From Candidatus Thiodubiliella sp. (GTDB taxonomy: Bacteria > Pseudomonadota > Gammaproteobacteria > PS1 > Pseudothioglobaceae), in assembly GCA_029237605.1 (NCBI GenBank), contig JAQRGB010000001.1, forward strand, positions 124,001-188,000: 64,000 bases of DNA. The letters run 5' to 3'. A program made the translations under genes and the position numbers. A model generated the notes under the pieces. It was not told the origin of the DNA. It ran no database searches and saw only the letters and a program-made list of their open reading frames with translations. Below, piece after piece: positions 38,137-48,041 of this stretch (its first letter is position 1; each line of letters begins with the position of its first letter).

Positions 38137-39183
38137 TTAGAACCTAACATCAATTCTAAAACCTGTGTTAGCTGTATTCATTGCTTCATTATTTGAACCG
38201 CTAATTTTACCCAAGTTAACTGTTAATTTTGCACCAGCAAGAGGACGAGTTAGAATTAATTCTGCACCTGTCAACTTATCATCATCACCTAAAGTATTTC
38301 TAGTATAAATAGCTTTAATTGTGTTACCTGCCATTTTAGTACTCACCGCAATACCTTTAATTTTAGTGAAATCACCAACATTAGCAACGGCTGTGTCTGT
38401 TCCACCACGAGCAACTTTACCAATTAACATACTGCCTAATGGAGCAAACCTCTTATTACCGTCGATAGCTTCTTCATAAGTATTGTCGTTTTTAAGTTGT
38501 GCTACATCCCACTTGAAGTTATTCACTTTACCGCCAACATGAATTAAAGTTGTGTCATTATTTACGTCTGTTTTATCAGAATATTGTTCAAGAGCAAATA
38601 AAATATTATTAACTGTAGTTTTAACATTCACATTCGCAAAATTCTGATTATCGTATTCTGCACTAACTTTAACAGGACCTAACTTACCAGAAGTAAACAC
38701 ACTAGTGCTGTTATCTCTTTGGGTAATACCGTCAGTTTTAGAGCCATCATTAGTAAATACACCAAGTGTCCAGTCATTTACTTTAGTAGAAGCGATGAAT
38801 GCATTCCCTTGCTCTGCGCTTTTGATACGTGAGCCAAAACCAATTCCTCTTCTAAAGTCACCAGCTTTAATGTCAACAGGACCAACTTTAGTGTTAAAGT
38901 ATAAACTTTGTAAATAAACGCTGTCTTTAGCACCATTAGTTCTCTTATCATCTCCAGTATTGCCGTTATTTCTAATAATGGCAGTTACCTTAGTATTACC
39001 AGTAGAACCAACAACATGTAAACGAACTCTTTGTCTGTCTTGATTTGCTTCCTTCTCCACACCAATATCAGCAAGTACATTATTAGTAGCAAAAGATACA
39101 AACCCATCACCTTTGATTGAAATATCAGCCATAGAGACCGATGTCATCGTTGCTGCTACCGCAGCTATCATTAATTTTTTCAT
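38137..39183 (-). CDS. Outer-membrane porin
   Basis: 348 residues: a signal peptide (MKKLMIAAVAATMTSVSMA) and a 16-strand-type beta barrel that ends in IDVRF, the usual terminal Phe. The ATG at 39183 is used because GGAGA precedes it and it starts the perfect signal peptide; an ATG four codons earlier lacks this. Strands such as VYLQSLYFNTKVGPVDIKAGDFRRGIGFG suit a general Gram-negative porin. It stands alone between ruvB and tolQ, with its own terminator; probably an abundant protein. Confidence 0.85.
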   Translation of the reverse strand: MKKLMIAAVAATMTSVSMADISIKGDGFVSFATNNVLADIGVEKEANQDRQRVRLHVVGSTGNTKVTAIIRNNGNTGDDKRTNGAKDSVYLQSLYFNTKVGPVDIKAGDFRRGIGFGSRIKSAEQGNAFIASTKVNDWTLGVFTNDGSKTDGITQRDNSTSVFTSGKLGPVKVSAEYDNQNFANVNVKTTVNNILFALEQYSDKTDVNNDTTLIHVGGKVNNFKWDVAQLKNDNTYEEAIDGNKRFAPLGSMLIGKVARGGTDTAVANVGDFTKIKGIAVSTKMAGNTIKAIYTRNTLGDDDKLTGAELILTRPLAGAKLTVNLGKISGSNNEAMNTANTGFRIDVRF

Positions 39184-39437
39184 TTTATTCTCCATAATTG
39201 TGAAAAAAAACCCTGCAAAATTGCAAGATGTTTTCCATTATACAAGTTTTTATACAAAATGCAACACTTTTTGCAAAAAAAATACAAAAAATCATTTTTT
39301 ACAACAAAAAATAAAAAAATAATGTTTTTTATACTGCTTAAAGCTTGTAATACCAAGGGGTTTTGATTTTATTAAAAAAAACTACATTTTTTATAAAAAT
39401 TGAGATTTAAACTACAAATATTGATATTTATCCTTAT

Positions 39438-40463
39438 TTATAGTAAATTTTGTGTTTCTGAATCAGGATTTTTTAAGCCTAAATGAGAATAAGCAAGATT
39501 AGTCACGCTGCGTCCACGCGGCGTACGCATAATAAAGCCTTGCTGAATTAAATATGGCTCTACCATATCCTCCAAAGTGCCACGTTCTTCACCAATCGCT
39601 GTCGAAAGTGTACTTAAGCCAACTGGCCCGCCACCAAATTTCTGTGTCATTATCAATAAATATTCTCTATCCAATTGTTCTAAACCCAACTCATCCACTT
39701 TTAGCTCTGTTAATGCCTCATTTGCAATAGCTTGATGAACGATACCATCGGTTTTAATATCGGCAAAATCGCGTACTCGACGCAATAAACGATTAGCGAT
39801 TCTTGGAGTGCCACGAGAACGCTTAGCAATCTCTAATGCACCATTTGGATCTATTTGAATATCTAAAATACTAGCAGAACGCATTACAATTTTTTGTAGA
39901 TCCTTCACTTTGTAAAATACCAAACGTTGTACGATGCCAAATCTATCTCTAAGTGGTGAAGTCAACATACCCGCACGCGTAGTCGCGCCAATCAAAGTAA
40001 ATGGTGGTAAATCAAGTTGTACAGAATGTGCCGCTACGCCATCACCTATTATAATATCAAGTTTAAAATCCTCTAAAGCAGGATAAAGAATTTCTTCAAC
40101 TACAGGATTTAGACGATGAATCTCATCAATAAATAACACATCATGCTTCTCAAGCTTAGTGAGTATAGCCGCTAAATCTCCTGAGCGCTCCAATACAGGG
40201 CCAGAGCTTTGTTTAAGGCCTGCACCCATTTGGTTGGCAATCACATTTGCCAAGGTAGTTTTTCCTAATCCTGGTGGGCCGTAAATTAGTATATGATCTA
40301 GTGCATCATTACGCTTCTTTGCAGCTTCAATAAACAATGACATTTGAGATTTAACATCTTCTTGACCAATATATTCGTTCAATAAATTAGGACGAACCGA
40401 AGTCATTATAATGACTTCGTTTTCTTGCTTCTCTGCACTTATTAAGGAATCTTCTTCTATCAT
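39438..40463 (-). CDS. ruvB: Holliday junction helicase RuvB
   Basis: AAA+ motor that drives branch migration with RuvA. 341 residues: [19 protein letters not shown] (Walker A), [17 protein letters not shown] (Walker B), [15 protein letters not shown] (sensor 1 and Arg finger region), and a winged-helix DNA-binding C-terminus with TPRGR. It lies 7 bases after lolB. ruvA is not seen; ruvC is 8 kb off. Confidence 0.97.
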   Translation of the reverse strand: MIEEDSLISAEKQENEVIIMTSVRPNLLNEYIGQEDVKSQMSLFIEAAKKRNDALDHILIYGPPGLGKTTLANVIANQMGAGLKQSSGPVLERSGDLAAILTKLEKHDVLFIDEIHRLNPVVEEILYPALEDFKLDIIIGDGVAAHSVQLDLPPFTLIGATTRAGMLTSPLRDRFGIVQRLVFYKVKDLQKIVMRSASILDIQIDPNGALEIAKRSRGTPRIANRLLRRVRDFADIKTDGIVHQAIANEALTELKVDELGLEQLDREYLLIMTQKFGGGPVGLSTLSTAIGEERGTLEDMVEPYLIQQGFIMRTPRGRSVTNLAYSHLGLKNPDSETQNLL

Positions 40464-40469
40464 ATTGGC

Positions 40470-40979
40470 TTATTTTAACCGATTAACTTCTTGCAATAGG
40501 AGCTTGATTTTAATGTGTTTGTCAAAATGGTTTAAATTGATAATTTGTGGATAGACAATGCCATTAAATACTTGATGTTTATTGATTCTAATTTTCCAGC
40601 CTTCTATTGTATTATTATTTTGCTTGAAAACGATATTCTCTAAGATATCTACTGGAAAATACCATCCAAACTCAAGATTAATCCATTCTTCTAAAGTCAA
40701 CAAAGTATGCTTACCATCAATAAATAAACCTTTCTCAGTTTGCTTTATTTGTATCTCCCCAAATCCAAATGATTTACTAAGTATTAATTGATAATACCCA
40801 TCTTGTTGACTCAATTCAAATCCAGCTATTGTAGTTTTCTTATTGCGCATGATACTGATACGCCCTTCTATCATCCATGCATTCGGAATATTATTTGAAT
40901 AAACTAATTTCTCAGAATGCTCTATCGTTGTTGAGCAAGCAGATAAAAAGATAAATAATAATAACGCTAGTGCTTTCAT
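40470..40979 (-). CDS. lolB: Outer-membrane lipoprotein LolB
   Basis: 169-residue lipoprotein with lipobox FLSAC (Cys 15). LolB receives lipoproteins from LolA and inserts them into the outer membrane. The body AWMIEGRISIMRNKKTTIAGFE is the family pattern. It is divergent from hemA, the usual gammaproteobacterial arrangement, which supports the call although sequence similarity is modest. The ispE gene that often follows lolB is replaced by ruvB. Confidence 0.87.
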   Translation of the reverse strand: MKALALLLFIFLSACSTTIEHSEKLVYSNNIPNAWMIEGRISIMRNKKTTIAGFELSQQDGYYQLILSKSFGFGEIQIKQTEKGLFIDGKHTLLTLEEWINLEFGWYFPVDILENIVFKQNNNTIEGWKIRINKHQVFNGIVYPQIINLNHFDKHIKIKLLLQEVNRLK

Positions 40980-41012
40980 GACTGTGCATTGTAATGGTAA
41001 ATAATACTCTTA

Positions 41013-41021
41013 TGGTATAAT
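41013..41021 (+). promoter_or_regulatory. Extended -10 promoter of hemA
   Basis: TGG followed by TATAAT lies 28 bases before the hemA GTG in the 70-base gap to divergent lolB. The extended -10 can work with a weak -35. Confidence 0.5.
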
Positions 41022-41049
41022 TAAACATTTATTTATCTAAATTCTGATA

Positions 41050-42309
41050 GTGTCTAAAATTGCTATTTTAAGTATCAACCATCAACTTGCACCAGTTGAA
41101 GTGCGTGAGAAAGTTGCATTTTTACCTAATAAACTATCCAATACTTTAAAAGAACTCAATAATATTCAAAATGTTGAGGCATGTGTGATTCTTTCTACTT
41201 GTAACCGCTCTGAAATTTATAGCATTATTGATGATGATAATGCGCAGCAAATACTGAGCGATTATCTCGCCTTCACTCATAATATTGCTAGAGAAAAATT
41301 AGACCCTTATCTGGTTTATTTTGAAGGAGATGACGCACTTAAACACATCTGTAACGTAGCAACTGGGATAGATTCTTTAGTCTTAGGTGAGCCACAAATC
41401 TTAGGACAACTTAAGGTAGCTTATTACACTGCTAAAGAGGCAAATACATTAAACAAATTATTAGAAAAAACTTTCCAACATGTTTTTTCAACTGCTAAAA
41501 AAGTCCGAACTGATACAAAAATTGGCTCATCATCTGTTTCAATCGCTTATTGTGCGGTCAAACTGAGTGAAAAGATTTTTACCAATTTATCTGAACAAAT
41601 AGTAATGCTAATTGGTGCTGGAGAGATGATAGAACTATGCGCTCAGCATCTTAATCAAAAAGGTGTGAATAAAATGATTGTTGCTAACAGAACAATTGAA
41701 AATGCTAAGAAAATTTCTGATTTATACGGGGCACAATCCATCAGTTTAAAACAATTCTCATCAGTTATACATAAAGCAGATATCATTATTTCTTCAACTG
41801 CTGCCAGTGTGCCTATCATCGGCAAAGGTTTGATTGAAAGTGCACTTAAACTACGTAAGCATAAACCAATATTTATGCTAGATATCGCTATCCCTAGGGA
41901 TATCGAGCCAGAAGTCGCACAACTTGATGATGTATTTTTATATACAGTTGACGATATGCAACAAGTGGTAAATGACAATATTAGTAACCGCAACAAAGAA
42001 AAAATACTAGCAGAAAAAATCATCATTAGTGAAAACAAAAAATTCACTAATTGGATTACAACGCTACCTAACGAAAAAGTTATTCAGACTTATAAGAAAA
42101 ACGCCTATCAAATTAAAAATATAGCTGTTGAAAAGGCACTTAAAAAACTTAAAAATGGTGGCGATGCACAGACAATTATCACTCAATTAGGTGATCAACT
42201 CATTAATAAATTATTACATACACCATTTAATAATATCAAGCAAATAAATATAGAACGTCTCAGACAATGTAATTTCTGTATCCCTAAAAATAAAGCAAAA
42301 AAAAGATGA
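41050..42309 (+). CDS. hemA: Glutamyl-tRNA reductase
   Basis: First committed step of haem synthesis by the C5 pathway: reduces glutamyl-tRNA to glutamate semialdehyde. 419 residues; initiation codon is GTG. The catalytic Cys is in [23 protein letters not shown] binds tRNA/substrate, and an NADPH fold has [14 protein letters not shown]. prfA overlaps its end by 4 bases. lolB is divergent. Haem would supply the cytochromes of a respiring sulfur oxidiser. Confidence 0.96.
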   Translation: MSKIAILSINHQLAPVEVREKVAFLPNKLSNTLKELNNIQNVEACVILSTCNRSEIYSIIDDDNAQQILSDYLAFTHNIAREKLDPYLVYFEGDDALKHICNVATGIDSLVLGEPQILGQLKVAYYTAKEANTLNKLLEKTFQHVFSTAKKVRTDTKIGSSSVSIAYCAVKLSEKIFTNLSEQIVMLIGAGEMIELCAQHLNQKGVNKMIVANRTIENAKKISDLYGAQSISLKQFSSVIHKADIIISSTAASVPIIGKGLIESALKLRKHKPIFMLDIAIPRDIEPEVAQLDDVFLYTVDDMQQVVNDNISNRNKEKILAEKIIISENKKFTNWITTLPNEKVIQTYKKNAYQIKNIAVEKALKKLKNGGDAQTIITQLGDQLINKLLHTPFNNIKQINIERLRQCNFCIPKNKAKKR

Positions 42310-43394
42310 ATGCTTCACTTATAGATAAACTAGAGCAACTCTCGATGCGACTTGAAGAAGTTGGTGTAATGCTTAGTGACCAAGATGTTATCTCAGATCA
42401 CAATAAATTTCGTCAATTATCAATTGAGTATTCACAATTAACCCCAGTTCACGAGCAATTTTCTGAATACATAAGTATACAAAAAGATATTAAGGATGCC
42501 GAGGCAATGTTATTAGAAAATGACAATGAAATGTGTACAATGGCAAAAGAAGAAATTGTCATAGGTAGAGATAAATTAAAGCAACTTGAATTAGATCTTA
42601 AAAAGGCATTACTACCTCAAGACCCAAATGATTCACGTAATATTATTATTGAAATACGTGCAGGCACAGGTGGTGATGAAGCCTCTATATTTTCAGGTAA
42701 TTTATTCAAAATGTATTTGCGCTATGTTGAGCAACAAAAATGGCAAATAGAAATAATAAATTCTAACGCAGGAGAACATGGTGGTTTTAAAGAAATTATC
42801 GCATGTATTAGCGGTGTTAATGTATATTCAAAACTAAAATTTGAGTCAGGTGCACATCGTGTACAGCGCGTACCAGAAACTGAATCTCAAGGTCGTGTAC
42901 ATACGTCCGCTTGCACTGTAGCAATTATGCCAGAAGTAGAAAATATTGAGGAAATTAACATAAATATGAACGATGTGCGTATTGATACCTTTAGAGCCTC
43001 TGGTGCTGGTGGCCAACATGTTAATAAAACCGACTCTGCTGTACGTGTCACACATATTCCAACCAATATCGTGGTTGAGTGTCAAGACGGTCGATCACAA
43101 CACAAAAATAAAGCACAAGCAATGTCAGTATTAGCATCACGAATATTAGATGAGCAACAGCGAACACAGCAAAAAGAACAAGCCTCAACCCGTAAAGAAT
43201 TGGTAGGCAGTGGCGATCGTTCACAACGTATTCGCACTTATAACTATCCACAAGGACGCATTACTGATCATCGTATTAACTTAACACTTTATAAATTAGC
43301 AGAAATTATGGAAGGTGATTTAGAATCAATCATTGCCCCACTAATCGTTGAGCAACAAACCAATCAACTAAGCGAACTCAATAACACTCTCTAA
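42306..43394 (+). CDS. prfA: Peptide chain release factor 1
   Basis: Terminates translation at UAA and UAG. 362 residues. Domain 3 holds the GGQ motif ([17 protein letters not shown]) that enters the peptidyl transferase centre. The N-terminal helical domain 1 and the [17 protein letters not shown] stretch are complete. The start overlaps the hemA stop by 4 bases, as in many gammaproteobacteria. prmC (the release-factor methylase) usually follows; here instead comes about 290 bases of decayed DNA and a purD gene on the other strand. Confidence 0.97.
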   Translation: MNASLIDKLEQLSMRLEEVGVMLSDQDVISDHNKFRQLSIEYSQLTPVHEQFSEYISIQKDIKDAEAMLLENDNEMCTMAKEEIVIGRDKLKQLELDLKKALLPQDPNDSRNIIIEIRAGTGGDEASIFSGNLFKMYLRYVEQQKWQIEIINSNAGEHGGFKEIIACISGVNVYSKLKFESGAHRVQRVPETESQGRVHTSACTVAIMPEVENIEEININMNDVRIDTFRASGAGGQHVNKTDSAVRVTHIPTNIVVECQDGRSQHKNKAQAMSVLASRILDEQQRTQQKEQASTRKELVGSGDRSQRIRTYNYPQGRITDHRINLTLYKLAEIMEGDLESIIAPLIVEQQTNQLSELNNTL

Positions 43395-43446
43395 TAGATA
43401 TAAAAACCATTTTTTATATCCTATTTTTAACATTTTATAACAAGGC

Positions 43447-43602
43447 TTAACCAACATATAATATATTGCACAGTTCAAGATATTTATAAATAATTTGGTT
43501 ATATTTTGCCAAAAAGTTGCATTGTTTATTAATATATATTATGGCTTTTATTGTTGCATTAAGTATTTTAGAGTTACCTAGATTGGGGTATATAATTTTC
43601 AA
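43447..43602 (-). other. Possible coding remnant within a small inverted-repeat unit
   Basis: An open stretch of about 51 codons on the minus strand (KIIYPNLGNSKILNATIKAI and further) has no start codon and is bounded by stops. It lies between imperfect inverted repeats of 19 bases at about 43461-43479 and 43635-43653 (ATATATTGCACAGTTCAAG against its near complement). That is a possible remnant of a small mobile element or decayed transposase, but the family is not recognised. Confidence 0.25.
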
Positions 43603-43683
43603 TCAAAAGAAATGATTGAAATTTAGGAAGTTGTCTTGAATGATGCAATATATCTTGGATATTTTTACATTTTTAATAAATCC

Positions 43684-45057
43684 TTAATTAGATTTTATAA
43701 ATTTATCTTGGAAATCATAATCTAGAAGATTATCTAAGTTTTTTTTAGAGCCAATATCACTCCTGTATTCAAGATTGGCATAGACAAATTGCTCAATAGC
43801 TTGATTAACCAAATCCCCAGCATCTTCTATATTATTTGCAACAGCACCAAATGCAATAGCTCTTGATTTTTTAAGCGTTTGGTATCGATTGTCTGATATT
43901 TTAATAGAGGATGCAAAGAATATATTGACTCCCATATTATTAATAGCCTCTTTATCCATAGTAAATATTGTCGCCTTGTTACTTTCTTGAGGATATTCTT
44001 TTGCTACAAGATACTTAACAACAGATGCCTTTTTAATAAAATTAACTTTATCTTCTGAAAGTGTCTTGTGCCACATATGTTTTATCAGATCGGCAAAAGA
44101 ACTTTTTAAGATGATTAAAATATTTAACCCCTCAGGATCGCCAAAGCGACCATTAAATTCCATAAATTTAATACCCTCTTTGGTTTTAAAAAAACCACCA
44201 TTAAGAACGCCGCTAAAAGACAAGCCATCATTTTTCATTTCATCAATAATTTTTTGCATAATATCTTGACAATCTTGAAAATCTTTATCATTTATAAAAG
44301 GTAATTTTTTTTCATTATTGGTAAAACAACCCATACCACCGGTACCAGCGCCTAAATCATTTTCTAATCTAAAGGGATAATCATAACTTGCAGGTGACAT
44401 TACTAAGTTTTCACCGTCAGTAATACCCATAACAGTAAATTCAATGCCTTTTAATCTTTCAACTAATAAGACCTTTTCATTAGGGCACTTATCTAAAAGA
44501 TAAGAAGCATAATCAATACAATCAGAATAGTCTTTTAAATGCTCTGGCATAACTTTAACACCCTTTCCGCCAGTTAATCCTTGGGGTTTAACCACTATTT
44601 GCATTCCTTTATTTTTGAATACCTGAATGGCAGAAGCTAAATCTTTTTTATTTTTAATTGACCGATAATAAGGCGTAAATTTTGGACAAACTTTTTGCAT
44701 CATATTAATAGAATAAATTTTATCCCACTCTATTTTTGTTGCTGCTTTTGTACCACCAACAGCTTTAATATTGTATTTTAGCATCTCATCAATTACCCCA
44801 TTTGCCAATGGATCATCGGCACTAACAAAGGCATAATCTATACTATTTTCTACTGCAAACTTCGCTACGTCTTTTGCATTATTGATATTACCAATAATGT
44901 ATTTTCCGCCAGATTTTTCAACACATTCAATGATGGCAGGATTCTCATGGCTCATGAAAGCATGAAGCACTGTATCTTTAAAAAGCTTTAAAGCAAAAGC
45001 ATTTTCTCTGCCACCAGAACCTACAATTAAAAAACTATCTTTTTTCATTTTTCCCAT
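43684..45057 (-). CDS. purD: Phosphoribosylamine-glycine ligase (PurD), divergent
   Basis: ATP-grasp enzyme that joins phosphoribosylamine and glycine in purine synthesis. 457 residues: N-terminal pre-ATP domain (FLIVGSGGRENAFALKLF), ATP-grasp core with VVKPQGLTGGKGVKVM, DYPFRLENDLGAGTGGMGCFT and FMEFNGRFGDPEGLN, and the C-terminal domain. It differs from usual gammaproteobacterial PurD in its first motif and long loops, and sits alone in a low-gene region next to repeat adhesins and an integrase scrap, so horizontal origin is likely. A second ATG three codons in (MKKD) is an equally good start. Confidence 0.87.
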   Translation of the reverse strand: MGKMKKDSFLIVGSGGRENAFALKLFKDTVLHAFMSHENPAIIECVEKSGGKYIIGNINNAKDVAKFAVENSIDYAFVSADDPLANGVIDEMLKYNIKAVGGTKAATKIEWDKIYSINMMQKVCPKFTPYYRSIKNKKDLASAIQVFKNKGMQIVVKPQGLTGGKGVKVMPEHLKDYSDCIDYASYLLDKCPNEKVLLVERLKGIEFTVMGITDGENLVMSPASYDYPFRLENDLGAGTGGMGCFTNNEKKLPFINDKDFQDCQDIMQKIIDEMKNDGLSFSGVLNGGFFKTKEGIKFMEFNGRFGDPEGLNILIILKSSFADLIKHMWHKTLSEDKVNFIKKASVVKYLVAKEYPQESNKATIFTMDKEAINNMGVNIFFASSIKISDNRYQTLKKSRAIAFGAVANNIEDAGDLVNQAIEQFVYANLEYRSDIGSKKNLDNLLDYDFQDKFIKSN

Positions 45058-45171
45058 GATTATTTTTAAAAAAAAATTATACTAGTGTCTTTAGAAGATT
45101 GAAAAGTAAATTTCTATCATTTTTATATTTTTCAATTTATTTTACGATAATCATCAATTAGGTAGGATTAG

Positions 45172-45255
45172 TTAATAAAGCCAATCAATATCATAAACTT
45201 TGTATTGCTTATCTTTAGGTTTTTCTCTTTTTACAATCGTTTTACTTAATATTTA
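45172..45255 (-). pseudogene. Remnant of a tyrosine integrase arm-binding domain
   Basis: A 26-codon open piece encodes LSKTIVKREKPKDKQYKVYD followed by IDWLY. This follows the pattern LTDxxIxxxKPKDKPYKLxDGxGLYL at the start of the arm-binding (DUF4102) domain of phage-type integrases. The frame is bounded by stops and nothing of the catalytic domain remains. The match rests on a short run, so it is suggestive only. Confidence 0.45.
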
Positions 45256-45586
45256 TAGATAATAATTAACATATTCCTAATTTTTATCTATATAAAGCCC
45301 TTAGTAACCATCATTATTTAGCAATTTTTAATAAAAATTAATAACAAATTTTTCGTTCCATGAGTGAATAGAGCAAATTTTCTAAAAACGTTAGTATTAA
45401 TCAATATACTCTATATTTATAAAATCAATATTCCTAGCTAGACTCGTAGTCATATAAGAATATATAAAAATATGTTAAATTTTAAAAAATAAATTTAAAT
45501 AAGTTACGTCCTTATATGCGTTGCTCTAAAATGAAAATCTAGAACAGTACCTGGATAATAACTAGCTAAATATCTACATTTTTAAT

Positions 45587-45660
45587 ACTAGTTAAATATA
45601 TATACATACTAAAAAAATAGTTAAATATATTTGCTAAAAGTATGATTAAATATATTATAT
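45587..45660. repeat. AT-rich tandem repeats before adhesin copy 1
   Basis: Three imperfect units of about 27 bases share the words CATACTAAAA and TAGTTAAATATAT, ending close to the ATG at 45693. The same kind of unit precedes copy 2, so it was duplicated with the gene or is part of its promoter. Confidence 0.65.
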
Positions 45661-45849
45661 TAGATACCTTTTTTTTAAAAAAGGTCATAATTATGCATGC
45701 ACTTACATCTACATTCCCAACTATAAAAACTATCACAAAGGCCAGTGCTCTTGCGTTAAGTATTTTTACCTTTTTACTTGCTGTTGAGACGCAAGCAAAA
45801 GAAGGTTTTGAAGTCGGATCGTAGCCATGTCGTTCTGTGAGCCAAGGAG

Positions 45850-48041
45850 AACACCCCACGATCAACTACTAGAAAAGACAATCAAGCTACTACTTTATTA
45901 AAAGAAACTGCTGGTACTATTCGTAACACTATAGGCTCTACAAACTCAGACAATGCTAATAAATTAGATAGCAGAATAACCACAAATATAAAAAACCAAT
46001 TAAAAAACAAAATTGTTAATAATACAGAAACCTTTGTTAATGATAAAGCCAATGAGTTCGTCAATCAGTTTGGCTCTGGTCGTACTGAAGTTAAGATAGG
46101 TGGTCTTGCTTCAGACGAGATAGATTACGGCATTAAAACCATTCAGCCACTCTCTAAATTAGATGAAAAAAGTAAAGGCTTAACCTTCTTACAAGGCCAA
46201 ATATCATCAGGTGAAAATCATGGTGAGCGCCGTGGAACTATTAACTTAGGTGTTGGGCATCGTCTTTTAGTTGAAGATGATATGGCCATAGTAGGGGTTA
46301 ATATATTTAGTGATAATGAACTAAAATCTAAGCACAAGCGTCTAAGTCTTGGTCTTGAATATCAACGCTCTAACTTTAGCTCACATATTAATGCTTATTA
46401 TCCAATCTCAGATGAAAAAATCATTGGTAAATATGTTGAAGAAGCATTAGCAGGACATGATGTTAAATTAACAGGGCAAGTTCCTTACTTGCCTTGGGCA
46501 AAAGCTAAAGGTACTTATTATCATTGGGATGCTATAAAAGGTACAAATATTAATGGCAGTATCCTTGGTATGGAAATCAAACTTACCCCATCAATTAATT
46601 TTGAATTTGGACAAGAAGACTCTAACACCACAAGCAGTAAAAGCTATGGTAAGTTAAGCGTTGAATTACCTATTAGTGATAACGAGCAATTCATTGATTT
46701 TGCAGTTGATGATAAGCCATTTAGAGCCAGTGGAGTGATGGATTTAACTGATCTAGAATTTGTAGAACGCGCTAATAAGATTCGTATTGAAAAACCCTTG
46801 CCTCTAATGCCGGTACTGCTAGCTTAGGTGAATACAATGCAAAAACTGTAGGTGCTTCTTGTACGCTTGAAGATAGTGACGGCTCTACCAAGCTTGTCAT
46901 AACAGATGATAGTGGTGGCATTAAATTAAAGGGTATAGAGATGAAAGCAGGGCTAGTAACTTTGTCTTGCACAGGAGGTAGCTATATTGATGAAGCAACT
47001 GGTAAAACGACCAATGCAGATGATATGCGCGCGGCATTTATACATTCAGGTAGAGGAGATTTTACTGTTTCAGCATCACCATTATCTGAAATTGCTTATC
47101 GATTAGCAAGAACAGGTGCAGGCCTAGCAGCTGATATTGCCGCTAAGAATAAAATGGTTGCTACTAAATTTGGTATCTCAGATGTTAACTTTGTTAAAAC
47201 CATTCCAACTGAGCTTAATGACAAAAGAGCTAATAATGATAATGCAGGTAAGTTTGGTTTAATACTAGCAGCTGTATCACAAATGATGGAGTCTGATTCT
47301 AGTATTAGCATTAATACTTTAATTAATTACTTAACTCAAGATGATGAAGTTTTAGCTTATAAATTAATAACAGCCATGAATGAATGTAGTACTGGTAGTG
47401 CAGGTGCTGATAATGGAGTAGCTTGTAGTGGTACTGGTAACTTAGGTGCTGCATTTTCAGCAACTGGCGAAGGCTCAATTAAAGGCAACTTTGCTATTGC
47501 CTTAATCAGTTTTTATGATGGTACTAATACAGTGCCAAGTATTGAAAACTACAAGGATGCTGGCGTTACTGGTGTAACGATTGATAATTTAGCAGAAGTT
47601 AATGCTGTAGTTGCAAAAGCAACACCAGCTAATTCTAATACTGCTGCTAAAATCCAAACCTTAGTAAATAGTGCTGCAGGTGAGCCATCTGTTGCGGCGT
47701 CAACACTAAGTGCATCTCCAACAACTGTTATTACTGATGGTGAGGCAATATCAACTATTACCTTACAAGCTAAGGACAAAGATAGAAAGAATATAATTAC
47801 TGGTGGCTTAAATGTTACTATGACAACAACAGGTGATGCTATTTTAAGCAACTCTATTGATGTTGGTGACGGAACTTACACAGCAACTATTACTAATACT
47901 AAAGCTGAGAGCGTTACTATTACTGCTAGCATTGCTGGAGAAGATGTAGTCAGTACAGTTACAGTGAGTTTTATGCCAGGTGAAGTGTCACTTATAACTT
48001 CAACTTTAACAGCAGATCCAACAACTGTTATTGCTGATGGT
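45850..48041 (+). repeat. Direct repeat A of about 2.2 kb (adhesin barrel and first Ig repeats), near-identical to 52761-54953
   Basis: The two segments align with an offset of 6911-6912 bases and differ by only a few scattered positions (one indel in an A run, and a small block near 46310-46330). Such identity in a decayed copy implies recent duplication or ongoing gene conversion. Confidence 0.9.

Larger units (their letters stand above)
45058..45692. other. Long AT-rich region between purD and the adhesin pair
   Basis: 635 bases without an intact gene. It contains an apparent integrase remnant (45172-45255), a homopolymer-rich middle, and AT-rich tandem repeats that lead to the adhesin start. 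The CTAG/TTAAAT-type words recur. No tRNA was found that could be an integration site. Confidence 0.5.

Noticed and set aside
39196-39437. AT-rich gap upstream of the porin as a small RNA gene
   Set aside because: Only A/T tracts are visible and no terminator or promoter pair supports it.
45058-45692. A tRNA gene or integration site next to the integrase scrap
   Set aside because: I looked for cloverleaf-like sequence and CCA ends and saw none.
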